This document shows positions 33,101 through 44,207 of a stretch of 64,000 bases of DNA, in pieces. Within the stretch, counting starts at the first letter, position 1, and the number at the start of each line of letters is the position of its first letter. The DNA comes from Dermacentor variabilis (lineage: Eukaryota > Arthropoda > Arachnida > Ixodida > Ixodidae), in NCBI RefSeq assembly GCF_050947875.1, contig NC_134569.1:35873277-35937276 (forward strand), in the 5' to 3' direction. The notes beneath the pieces are model-generated. The model was given only the letters and a program-made list of their open reading frames with translations, was not told the DNA's origin and searched no databases. Position numbers and translations under genes: made by a program.

Positions 33101-35467
33101 GGGATTTCACGCCCGACAGCCTGCCGCCCTATCTCCGCCTCTCCGCGGCCTTTCTAGACCACGCGGGACAGTGCCGCCACCCTGGTCTCTAATCACGCAG
33201 GGTGGATTTTTCTTTGTGACCTCCGGCATCCTTCATTAGTTTAATCCCTGGGCCAAGGGAGGCCATTCGGGCCGGCAACGGCGTGGGCTGCTTCCGCATC
33301 CGGTCGCCTCCATTGATTTCCCATCGCGTCCGCCGCGGCTCTCGTCATCCGATGCTGGTGCGCACGCGGACGCTCGCACTCTTTCTCCTCAACTTACTCG
33401 TCCCTCGCTTCTCCGGGATATACGCGTGGCAACGTGCCGGAAGCTTTTGTCCGTGGCTTCTTCTTGTTCTTCCTTTCCTTCTTCGCGATTGTTCGTTCTT
33501 CTCGATCGATCCCATTGCGTCTGCGCTTATACTCTACGCTCGCCGTCCAGCCCGCGGACCCCCTTTGTCTCCCTTCTTCTTTCTATCGTTCATTCTTTTC
33601 GCCCGTGCGTTACTCGTGCGTGCCGAGCGGCGAGCGAGAAACGAAAGTTGTTTCCTCATTTTCCCGAGGTTATTATTCGCAGTTTCTCGTTCCCGTGTCC
33701 TCTTCAAGTTTTCCGGTCGACATTATTTTATTTCTCCTTTTCACGGAGCGCCCCTTTTGTGCCGCGCGGTGCGAAGCCTTCCGCGAGCCTCCGCCTCTTT
33801 GTCGTTTATCTCGAGAGGCGAAAATGAGTAATGAAGAAATGCGAACACGAATAGAGAGAGTTTGTTTATCGCAGAATAAAAAAAAAAACTCAGATTATTC
33901 TGCTACGGCAAGCAGCGATACCACGCGGTGTTGTAAGCTAAAGCAAGAAAATTTGTTTAGGTTTGCTTTAAGCGATAGTGACGTCCAATTATAAACCTCC
34001 TTTACAAATGCTTGCATTCTGCCAAAACTCACGCTTCTCTTTTGTTCGATGATGCGAAGGAAAAAGATGCTCTGGACAGCTAATACGCTTTTTAAGGGTT
34101 GCGCAAAATGCCCGTCTAATAAACGCTTGGCCCCGTATTTAAAAAAGTACTTGCACTGGGCCCCTTACCACTGCACAACTGAAAAAGATCAAGCGTCTGA
34201 AACGTGTTTACTTTCCTTCCGACGTACCTTAACAATTCTAGCTGCCCTTGTCACGCTCAATACATGGAGCCTCAATTCACTCACGTGCGCGAGGCTTCAA
34301 GAGAAATTCACCCCTATGACAATAACCTTGAAAAAGGCACTTCAACTAAAGCAAAAATCCAACGACACATTTACACTGCGCCAATTTCATGCAGCAAAAT
34401 GATCTAAATTATACCAGACACCATCAAAAGCACTTGCGCATTTCAAATGGCCATTGAGGCTTACAGGCATGTGAGTGCGTCGACGGTTACGCTCGGTTAC
34501 GCTGTTGAATACAGAAAACGGGTGCGCTGCCAAGCAGTGCTGTCTCAAGAGAACCATGTACAGTCTTTCTGTATTCATCGAGTTACACAGGCTCGCATCT
34601 ACTAAGCATCGACATCGACTACAGGTTGCTTCTTTTGTTTATATGCAGCCGTGTATTCCCATTATAAGCTTGCGCTTTTCATTCACAGTAGCACCCGCAT
34701 ATTAGGAATGGCGTAAAAGGTACGACCACTCCGCGAGCATTTTGAGCATCCTTCTCGTCTCGCGCTGTTGTTGATGTTCCTGGCGAGATACAAGATTAGA
34801 CTGGCTGGACACTTCCGTTGTAACTGGCTGGACACTGGTAAGCACTTATCAGAAGAGCTATGGTATGTGTCCTCTCACCCGAACCAGCCGATGGAGGGAG
34901 CAGGGGCACTGACAAGCCTGGCCAGCGGGAATCCGGTCTATATGGAGGCACCTCGTTATTTCAGGAGAGTACGGGCAGCCACTGCTCCCGGCTGAGTTGC
35001 GGTACCTTGTGCGACCGCTCCGCCTCGATGTGATTACCGGTAGTCCTATGCGGTGGCAGCTAGGAGCACAAGACGAGTTAGCATGCCGCATGAACTAGCT
35101 GCTTGTGCTGGCCTGTACAAGTGCTCCTGCGAGTTAGGTCAGCTAAAGCTGGTGTCACGCCACGAACTTTTTATGCGTTACGCATAGCAAGAACGGTTCA
35201 TAAATTTTATCTCCATGTGGAATCTCTAGAAAGAAGAGGGTTAAAAAGAGAAAACAATGCAGAAAACACAGAATCAGTGTAGACGGTATGTAAGAAATGA
35301 TAAGCACACGGAAACAGCGCACTGGCCAGCGAATGCAAACGTTGAGCTCCAATATCAAGCGTGCAGGTAAATCCACGGGGTCACTGAAACAGCTCTCCAT
35401 AAACACCAAGACGCGACGAAACTGCCACCGTACGTCGTACAGGAAGACGATTCAGACAAAGAATGTT
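30181..35467. other. Long intergenic stretch, no supported gene
   Basis: Mostly AT-rich. A GC-rich, pyrimidine-biased zone lies at about 32650-33830; the longest frame in it (33283-33831) is rich in Leu, Phe, Arg and Ser because of its C/T bias and has no domain. The zone could be a promoter or exon of an unrecognised gene. No mobile element was identified. Confidence 0.4.
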
Positions 35468-35470
35468 TAA

Positions 35471-35541
<71 letters not shown>

Positions 35542-35545
35542 ATAT
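35468..35545. repeat. (AATA)n microsatellite
   Basis: About 19 uninterrupted AAAT/AATA units. They account for the Ile/Tyr/Leu/Phe runs in overlapping ORFs. Confidence 0.95.
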
Positions 35546-37364
35546 ATAAGTAACACCGCATGTCCGCTTCTCTTTCTGCGTAAATAACAGTATCGAGCGA
35601 ATCGTAGAATAGTCCTTTACTCTTCTCATTATTCAGGAGATCCATTAAATTCGCCGCCTCCCGTCCACCACGACCAGCATCCATCAGGACCGTCCAGGCC
35701 TCCTAGGTGAAGGGAGAGACAAAGCGGCAGCAATGTCTCGCTCGGCCCTATTTTCGAACGTTCCCCGCGTTTTCTATTCCATTTTATTCGCCGCGTTTGT
35801 GTACGCACACATTATCATTTCCAGCGTGTATAAGCGGGAAGGAGCAAGTTATGCTATCCGCGTTCGTTGTATCGGAGGCGCCTTCAACCCAGCTGCCACC
35901 AGTGTCTGACAGGCGGGGATTTCCCTTCACCTGCATCTTGGGCGTGTGCGCCCTCTCTTTTTTCGCGCTCATGGGCGCACGCATGGCTACTTCCGCAGCA
36001 CGCTCTTCCCTGTTGACTCCATGGACAGGCATGAAAGCGCCAGGAAGGGAGTGGAATGGAGAAATGTGCGGGCGAAGAGACGCGGAAAAATTCGCACAAC
36101 CAGAAGAAGAGCAAGACATAATACCTGAAGAAGGAGTAAAGGAAAATAAATATGGAGAAGGTCGAAATAAAGTGGACCAGGGCGCGGGGCACAGAAGAGC
36201 CGCAACGGAGCTTAGGGAACAGGCTCAAGGTTCGCGCAATGTGCTCGGCAGCAAATGGGGAAAGCAAAAAAGAAAAAAAAGAAAAAGGAAGTATAGACCT
36301 AACGCAGCGGCACCGACAGCGCTTCCCTTCCTGAGGCAAATCCTTAAGCCTCGGGTGTAGTGAGATCGAGCAGAAACGGGATTCCACGGAAATCTTTTCT
36401 TCCATTCGTTCTATTGCTCGTATACAGCCTGCCTCCTGGCATGCGCCCCAACGTACGTATTTCTTTTGCGCCCACTGCGCTGGTTCTCTAGCGCCTCTAT
36501 CCTGGTAACTGCGTCGTAGCGTACGTCCAGATATATATGGGACGTTAGAGTCAGTCTTCTTTCTAGCCTTTCTTTCTCACCGCTCTTGGAATGTAGATAC
36601 CCATAAAATCTACGACGAACGATATTTAGTAGTCCGGAAAGGCGGATTGAAAAGGCAGAAGGAAGTGAGTTTTCTAGATAAAAAAATAGTCCAAACTGAG
36701 CCGCATTACCAAACGGTTTCTTATATTCATACTCACAAAAATGTCTTGGCTGCATGCACCGTGATATTAATGGCAGTAAGTGCTGGGAAGATGTGCAGTG
36801 AAGTTCAGCGCAGTCGAGAAGATCTAGGGACATCTGTTTCGCGCCCACGCTCCGCTTTCAAAGGCATCAGTTATCTCAAGATTTCAGTCGTTGTCGCAGC
36901 GCCAGTCTACGTGAGACGCGTAATTATTTCTCTTATTCAGACAAATTACCAGTCTTCACCATTTAGCGATCTTTTTACGTCCGAGTGTTTAACGGGCGCA
37001 AGTGTTCCTGTGGGTGGTATTGATAGCCGTGCTAGACCGTTGACGTGCGCAATACGTTACCGGCTGTGCCACAAGGAACGGCGCACACCGAGATGTAGTG
37101 CTGTCTGCCGCATGGTGATCCAATGATTGGGCAGCGCGCACAAGAACGTGCTATTCAAGATCTCTTCTTTCACTTGGTAGTGCAGAGAGCACCTGTTTGC
37201 TTTTGCCGTTGTGTTATAGTATATTGCACTGTGTTAAGAAAGGCCCGCTCAGGTGCAAGTTCTGCCAGCCACTTGCGACAGCGGCGTCAACGTTTCTTGG
37301 AAAGCCACAGTTACGCTCTAGCCTCGGCGCCGTTGTGACTAAACGCGATCGGCGGACCAACTAT
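35546..37364. other. Intergenic stretch, no supported gene
   Basis: Contains a purine-rich part (36050-36300) with open frames on both strands but no domain or splice evidence. Confidence 0.4.
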
Positions 37365-37929
37365 TGTTACTGAACCCACCACCGCCGACCTGATCTGCTA
37401 TGAGCGGGGGAGTTGCCGAGGGAATGCCTCCGGTGGCCCCTTCCCACGCGCCGTTCAAGACGCAAGACAATGGACAACCGGCGGCCACGCTGCGGGGGTC
37501 AGCTTGGAGAATCAGATGTGCCGTTCCTGACGTCAGCTCCGAGTTTTGCGAAGGCCGTGTGACGTCGGTTGGGGACCGTGAACCTCCCGCAATTAGGTCT
37601 GTGTGTAAGCCCTCGTCTACGGTGCCTGGTCGAACGTTTCCCTCACCTTGGGATCGAGGGAGGACCGAGTGTTTATAAATCGCTGTTGTGCGCCTGCTCA
37701 GGTACTTTCTCTCGCAGTCATGCTACACTGATGAACTGCAACTTCCATATGTAGATACTGTAAATAAACCCATATTCCTCGTTCTCGATGAGAAGCGGTC
37801 CTTCCCTTCAACATCGTCCTCAGCGTGGATAAGTTGGACGACGGCATGGGCCAGCTACCACCTAATTCATGCCCCACTCCAATCTTGACAACTGATTACG
37901 AGCGTTGGGATTGACCCCCAATCCCTACA
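37365..37929 (+). repeat. Probable solo LTR of a retrotransposon
   Basis: The segment can be read as TGTTAC...CTACA. It contains a TATA box (TTTATAAAT, 37673-37680) followed about 80 bases later by AATAAA (37763-37768), the U3-R-U5 order of an LTR promoter and polyadenylation signal. A GC-rich U3-like part precedes the TATA box. The next bases, ACCGGCAC, could be a degenerate primer-binding site. No partner LTR or coding region lies nearby. The exact ends are uncertain and no target duplication is evident. Confidence 0.45.
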
Positions 37930-39469
37930 ACCGGCACATAGAATGTGAAACTATTTATTTATTTATTTATTTTGAACTATTATTATTCCTCGATCTAACA
38001 CAATAGCTTTCGCAACGAACGAATAAGTAATATTGGGATCTCACTTACGTACTTAAAATGCTTGTGGCATGCATTTTCAGCGAGAAATAGCATTTGAAAA
38101 GGAAGAGTTTCGCGCCGCAGGAACGCCGTACAATGAGGTTACAACGTAAAATTGCGATTTGGACGCATTTTTCATTGATGAAAACCACTTCACTCCGCAC
38201 AACATTTGTCGCTTTCTCTTGTCAGTCGATTCGCCCGTGTTCAGTCATCGGCTAGCTTACTATTTTACAGTATTGCTAGTGCTATTCGCGCACGTATACA
38301 CATTCATCGCTTTTCTCTCTCTTTTCGTTGTATTTTCCTTTTCCTTCCCATAACGGGGATAGCCAACTAAGCGCTTTTATTGTTGACATTCCTGCCTTCT
38401 CACTTCATTTTCTCTCTCTCTCTTTCTGTCGTGGCAGAGTGACTGCGCCGTTATGGTTGCAGTCCCGAAGTTGAGCTCCTGGACGGAGAATAAGAGTTTG
38501 TGAAGGGTTCATTAAGAAAAAAAACGTCATGTGGAATTCTGTTTGCTGTCTTTGGTGCTTTTATCGATGTGCAGATGAATGACAAGTTTTTCTCTCATGT
38601 ACATTGTGTTCGTGCGAAGTTATCCAGTGCGCTTTATATATTTGATTGTACATGAAATCAAGGCTGAGAGGATTCTTCTTCAACGTTCCATTCATCTTTG
38701 TAAGCAGAATAATCTTTTACTCGAAAGTTTCGCGCTGATGCGCACGCGTTAGGATGCACAGGAGGACCATACGTAAACCGTCACTGAGGCCGGCTCGCTT
38801 CAGAACTGCAGCAGACACAAATAACTTTCTGCGAAAGTAACAGATGTGGCTACTGTTCTCATATTTTCCTCTTCCTACTCCTCTTTCCCTTATGCCACGC
38901 GTCTCTACAGCAAACCTGACTCGCTTGTTTGATCGTCCTGCCTTTCCTTTCCTCGCTTTATCCCCCCCTCGCTTTGTGTTGATGTTGTATTGTAGCTTTG
39001 TTGCAGCTGCCTGAAGCGTATTTATGTGAGCTGATAACGTTCTCGTATGTATTATGTGACCTCTTTCATGACTTGCCTATTCTACATTTTTATAAGCTTA
39101 TTTTACGTTCCAGTGTCTTTTATGTGATGTTGTTATGAGCTGTTTTAGTCCATTTACTCCACCTGATTTCGAATATTACTTCTTAGTTCTTGTTACCTTT
39201 CTTGAATTAAGTGTTAGCTTGCAATTTTATTTTATTTAGTACGTATTACTTGTCTGTGAAAAGCAATATTCGGTGCCGTCCAAAGTCTGACACCTCTTAA
39301 ATATTACACAATAAAAATGGCTAGCAAGCTACAAGTAATGACAACAAAATGCTAGCATCGCCTAGTAAGCTGACGAGGTGATGCGCAGCATTAGAGCTGT
39401 GCTAATCACAGCGACTGTTACAAAAGGAGACAATAAGATGGAGAGTTCGGCTGGTTGGTTAACCTTTAT
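37930..39469. other. Intergenic stretch, no supported gene
   Basis: AT-rich, with a short ATTT repeat at 37951-37971. No coding or repeat feature identified. Confidence 0.45.
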
Positions 39470-40141
39470 GTTTGAAATTCTATTGAAGTGCACATAAGAC
39501 GGGCACACAGATAGGGTAGTAAACAGGACGGCGCTTGACTCTCAACTGAATTTGTTGATGTACACAAAAACATTTATAAAGATGTTACAGTATTTTCACG
39601 CTTGCGCAGCAAAACAAGATGAGACACTCATGACACCAGCGCCATAACTTCAGACCCCTCAAAACTCTATCGTAATTGTCCATCTAGATACGCATACTCT
39701 TTATCGTGCAGCGTAATGGTTGTCTGACTGACGCAGTCACTACCCCTATTTCTAGTATGGTATGTCTCAACTATTTCACGAGTTGCATTATCTTTGTTTC
39801 TAGAAATAACCTGTGAGTCACTAAACTGTGGCTTACACCCACCGTTGCTGCAATTTCTGCAGTGCATGGCTTGATAAGTATAGCTTGTGGATTTTAACGA
39901 TGCATTGTGCTTCCTAAGTCAATCGTTTACGTGTCTGCCGGACTGCCCCGCATATACTTTACCGCAAGGGAAGGGAATCAAGTAAACCACCCACTTCCTG
40001 CATTTAACAAACTTGTTCTGTTGATTAACAGAACAACACCTTGGTTCTATTGCTTTGTTAACGCGCGGGCAGATACGCAATCTATGTCACAGATACCCTA
40101 TCTGTGTCCCCTTCTTATGTTCGCTTCAATATAATTTCAAG
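39470..40141 (-). mobile_element. Penelope-like element fragment with inverted terminal repeats
   Basis: A GIY-YIG endonuclease remnant on the minus strand lies between two inverted copies of a segment of about 47-51 bases. The left copy is at 39470-39520 (TTTGAAATTCTATTGAAGTG, CACAGATAGGGTA); the right copy is at 40095-40141 (ACCCTATCTGTGTCCCC, CGCTTCAATATAATTTCAA). Penelope elements are known for terminal repeats in direct or inverted arrangement. The reverse transcriptase is missing, so the copy is truncated. Confidence 0.75.
39667..40010 (-). pseudogene. GIY-YIG endonuclease domain of a Penelope-like element, interrupted
   Basis: The minus-strand frame reads KCRKWVVYLIPFPCGKVYAG, then QSGRHVND, a TGA stop, LRKHN, and on to AMHCRNC, SRNKDNATREIVETYHTRN, DCVSQTT and the stop at 39667. 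VVYLIP...CGKVYAGQSGR is the GIY-YIG core with its Gly-Gln-(S/T)-Gly-Arg motif; RE..ET.H matches the domain's later part, including the catalytic Glu. Penelope-like elements carry this nuclease after the reverse transcriptase to cut the target. One stop codon in the core disables it. The upstream reverse transcriptase is not recognisable here. Confidence 0.75.
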
Positions 40142-43100
40142 AATGAAGAAGAGGCCCTCATATGATTAGCGAAAAGAAACACAAACAGAAAATAAGAAAG
40201 GAAGATAGCCCCACAACCTGCCGGTAAAGAAAGGGGAAAACACGGTTTATGTTCCCTCTTCTTTCTATCTCTTCCTTTTGCAGGTCTGGCCGTCTCAGCA
40301 AAAGCTCATATGGGTTGCTGGGTGCCGTTCAAGCGCATCCAATCACTTCCACCCCATCGTTCCTGCTGAAAGACAGTGTCCGTGTTTGTGCGTGATATGA
40401 TGGAGTGACTGAGCACTCGTGGTTCGTCCGGCCCGGTGAGCAGCGCTGGACCCGCAGTGTGCCAGCTCGGCACCCGCACGCAGCAGTGCCGCACCGCAGG
40501 GCTGCCGAAACGGTGCTCTTGTAGCAGGGGCGATTTCGGGACGCCACAAACGAAAGTCGGCGAACGCTAAGTGGACCTAATGCAAGCCACGTCCTAGAGA
40601 CGCACCTCGCCTGCGAACCATACATTACCTGTGCATCACACGTTTCAATGGTGAAAACGTACATTCCAGGACGCTCGAAATGTGCGCAGCAATTCTCTAG
40701 CCATTTGCGGTCCCTGCGCCGAGAGTTCTTCTAGTCATTAGTGAGAAGTCAAAGAGAACGTGAGAAAAGCGGGATGGCATTGTGCACTAATGGCCTGGTG
40801 GTCGAAATTTGTCATAACTATGTTATGCTCTTGTATTGTTCCTTTCTTTCTTTCGAAGGAGAAACAAAACAAAACCATACATTTTAGAATTTCGACTTCA
40901 TTCATCAGCGTCAAGCCTTGTAGGCGGTATTCTGACGGACTCGACAAAGCTACAAAATCATTTTGTCACGTATAACTTGTGGTTTACCCTTCGTGACCCT
41001 ATTTGCTTTTGTGGTGCCAACCAGACAAACAATGAAATAGAACTGCTCCATGCGGATGTTTTAGGGCTGAGCCTATGGCGTTTATTTTCTGGGTACCCCT
41101 TCATACTACCTTTTTCATAATGAAGCTGCGAATTTTTTTTTTACCTGTAGAACCGTACTGGTTCCACGTGCTTGTTACAAAGGGAAATTTTGATCAGAAG
41201 GTATATTATTTCCGCGATCTCATTTCCTAAAGCTATTTTCTAAACGGGTGACTATATTCATGGTCACATTGGTTATCTGAGAAAAAAATAACTTCAGCTG
41301 TCATTGGCATGTAGAGTAATATTTACCGCTTTGCATAAGCTTCACCCTACACACGAAATTCATCTACGTGCCCTGGATTTCGTAGTCCACTTCTTGCTGA
41401 TTGCGGGCTATGTCTGAGTGCTCGTTCTACTGCAGGCACTCGCGCTTACGTTCTGTACGTTAAAGTTCTCCTGTCACGGCGAGGTTAATTGGAAAAGCTA
41501 TGAAGATACCTGCTGAAGAAGTTTTTTATTGATATATAATCGAGATAAACGAATGCGCTCAGTGGCCAAGCAGAAAAGTTTTTTTTTCTTTGCCTTTCAA
41601 GAAATGGCTCGTCGGATACATGCGCGCCTCGTGTTACCTTTGAGCAGACCATTTCCTAGCATTGTAGGTAACTTTAGATGTGCTCATCTGACGAAAACCT
41701 GCTCACACTATTAAAAACGTTAAGGCGCACTTAACTAAAAAGATGTTGCCAATAATTGACGTCGGAGAAACCAAACCGGCAAAGAGATGATGCCCGTTTC
41801 ACGTTATTCCTAGATCCGCAAATATCGTGTTACTTAGTTAGTTGCTGTCGAAGGGACGGAACCGGGCGCATGTGTGGTAAACTCGTGCGTAGTGCAATGG
41901 CATCTCTCCTTTCTGTCAAGTCGATAAATGAGAAGACGTTGTTCTGGTCAGGATATTTGTAACTAAATGCTCGTTCTTCATCGCTTGCCTCATGTATGTA
42001 TTATTTAAGGGTGAGCACGTTCTGAAACTGTTTTTTGAGAACGTCGGTTAAGAGTCATGTTTAACACTTGATGTAAAAAAAAAGAGTTAAATAGATGTTG
42101 GTTGTACATACATGATCACACATTTTTGTGAAATAATAACTGTTGAGACTTTGTAAATAAAGAAAGCTATGTTGACAAACACTTGTGGTTTCTAGTTTGC
42201 TCGGGTGCGTGTCCGCTTTTGTTACCGGTAACACCAATGTGTTCATGGGAAATAATTCATTTCAAAGCCATCATATAACATATTGTTCGCTAGAAATTTT
42301 ACTACAACTGCGATTGTTTAAAAAACTTGTTAGGAAGCACGAGACTATCCTAGAAAACAGTAAACAAGCTATGTGGCATGCCTTTATGTCGTATACGCAG
42401 AAGCAGAGACCTGAGAACATGGATTTAGCCATAACGTGCTGCGTTTAGGTTTCGGTGTTTGTCGACTAAAAGGGTAGGAAATATATGTTTAAAGAAAGGC
42501 AGAAGAGTTGGCCTGTGGCGAAACTTCTCAGCTTACTGTATACGGAGAGACGAAAAATGAAAGAGGGCTTATTAATAGTTACTAAAGTATGCATCCTCTG
42601 ATATTTTGCGCTAAACCTTGTCATTGGCGTAAACATGGGCGTGAGGTAAGAATGCTTTATGTACCATGCTTCCTGTATATACATAACATTGTTGTCTTAG
42701 TTCTGAAAATGAGATTTCTGAAAGTTCTCAAAAGAAATGGGTATTTGTTTCATAAAATCGAATGCACGTTTCTATGATTGATTTGTACAGCGCGTGCTAT
42801 TCCCAGAGATCGCCATAACATCGAGAAAGGAGTGGGAAAAGGAAGGTACGTTTAACACATTTCTACGTGTTCTAGTTGCGCATGGGGCCTCATTCTTTTG
42901 TGATACCTGCAGCCAAAGGAAAGCGCATCGTGCAGCATTGCAAAAGTCGCACGCTTTCTTTGTTAAGGCAAACGCCCCCAACACAGCATCGATTCTACCG
43001 TTGCTAAAGGATCGAAGGCAAGCAGTCAGCTTCGACGAGCAAGCTATTGCACGGCTTAGGACGCTGTGCGCCTTTGCTGCGCAATCGGGCATTTCGCACA

Positions 43101-43995
43101 TGAACCTAATGTAACCGTGAGGAGGCACTTCTCTCAATAACAGGCCTGGTGGATACATTTTTTGATTCCCGCACCTGTTTGCTCCCATAAGCCACCTGGC
43201 CATCTGCCTTCATCATAACAGTATATACATATACAAATAACAATGCAAGGAATATATCCTGTGGCACGGAGAAGATCACAAGAAAAGAAATGTTTTCGAG
43301 CCCCTGTAGTAATTCCCAGCAGAAAGCGGAAACAGCAACGCACAACATACCTTAACGACACACAAGTGTGTGTGACACCTTCGGCCGCTACATGGAGTTC
43401 TACTCGAAATAGCAAAGGCGCTATAATTTAGGAGCCCAAACAATAATCTCATTAACGGATTCCGGCATAAACTGATAACACTGCTGGTGTCGTACTCTCG
43501 TGTTCATCTTGGACATATACTCGGGACATTAAGAGGTCACTACAGCGTAAACGCCCCAACTGTTGCAGCTCTACAGTGCCGGCATGAAAACCTCCATTTT
43601 GTCCTCATCAACCTGTCGAAGTCCGCCCTCGCGTTCACGTTCTGCTACACTTCTTGTCGTTGCTTTGTGTACTTTATTCATACTGGTTCATAACGTCACT
43701 TTTATTGTTTGTTTTTCCCAATGTTATATTTGCTACAACCGTTACAGGTTATGAAGCACTGCAGGGAAATCATGTTGTATTAAAGAGGTCTCTTTTCACA
43801 GCGCAACACACCTGTGGCACAGCCGAGTTGTTCAGACCATCCTCCGACTAAAAGTGTATGAGCCCATATCTCTTGGGCAGAGTAAGAGTTTACTTGCATT
43901 ATTAAATGTCTGCAATCTTTAATCTCTCGCTTTTCCTTCTGGCCTTAAGAGAAAACTTTAAATCGGGGCCTCCGATCTCAATAAAGGAGAAAAGA
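40142..43995. other. Intergenic stretch, no supported gene
   Basis: A GC-rich island at about 40300-40640 has overlapping ORFs without domains. A frame at 42794-43114 (106 codons, TCSQRKAHRAALQKSHAFF) has no recognised family. The rest is AT-rich. No gene called. Confidence 0.4.
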
Positions 43996-44001
43996 GAAAT
44001 C

Positions 44002-44014
44002 ATTTCTCTCATTA
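44002..44014. repeat. Target-site duplication, left copy, of RTE copy 2
   Basis: ATTTCTCTCATTA, repeated exactly at 47077-47089 on the far side of the element. Confidence 0.9.
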
Positions 44015-44089
44015 GCGGTGCAGTGGGAGCGTAGAGGTAGAACACCCGCCACGCGTGCAAGAGGTCCGTGGTTCGAAACCCAGTGCCGC
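44015..44089 (+). repeat. tRNA-like sequence at the 5' end of RTE copy 2
   Basis: 75 bases. The first and last seven bases (GCGGTGC and GTGCCGC) pair fully if two G-T wobbles are allowed, as in an acceptor stem. A B-box, GGTTCGAAACC, lies at 44070-44080 and an A-box-like GCGTAGAGGTAG at 44029-44040. The anticodon and T stems are weak, so this is a decayed tRNA or tRNA-derived promoter and not a working tRNA gene. The 3' half resembles tRNA-Val or tRNA-Gly. Confidence 0.65.
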
Positions 44090-44207
44090 GCAATTTTCCA
44101 CCGGATTAAAAAAAATTCGCGTGTTGATAAAATTACATAAACAGGCCTGGAGTGTGGCCTCATCCCGGTGACCAGAACAGGTAACGCACTCCCTGACCAG
44201 AGCAGGA

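Noticed and set aside
33283..33831. 182-codon ORF rich in Leu, Phe, Arg and Ser
   Set aside because: It lies in a strongly C/T-skewed block with three overlapping open frames, and lacks any motif or splice support.
35355..35684. ORFs with Leu-Phe-Ile-Tyr repeats
   Set aside because: They are translated AATA microsatellite.
35707..36360. 217-codon ORF with Lys/Arg/Glu-rich C-terminus
   Set aside because: Purine-rich composition keeps it open; no domain, and an equally long frame lies on the other strand.
44015..44089. Functional tRNA gene
   Set aside because: The acceptor stem pairs, but the T stem and anticodon stem are poor and the sequence lies inside a retroelement's target duplication.
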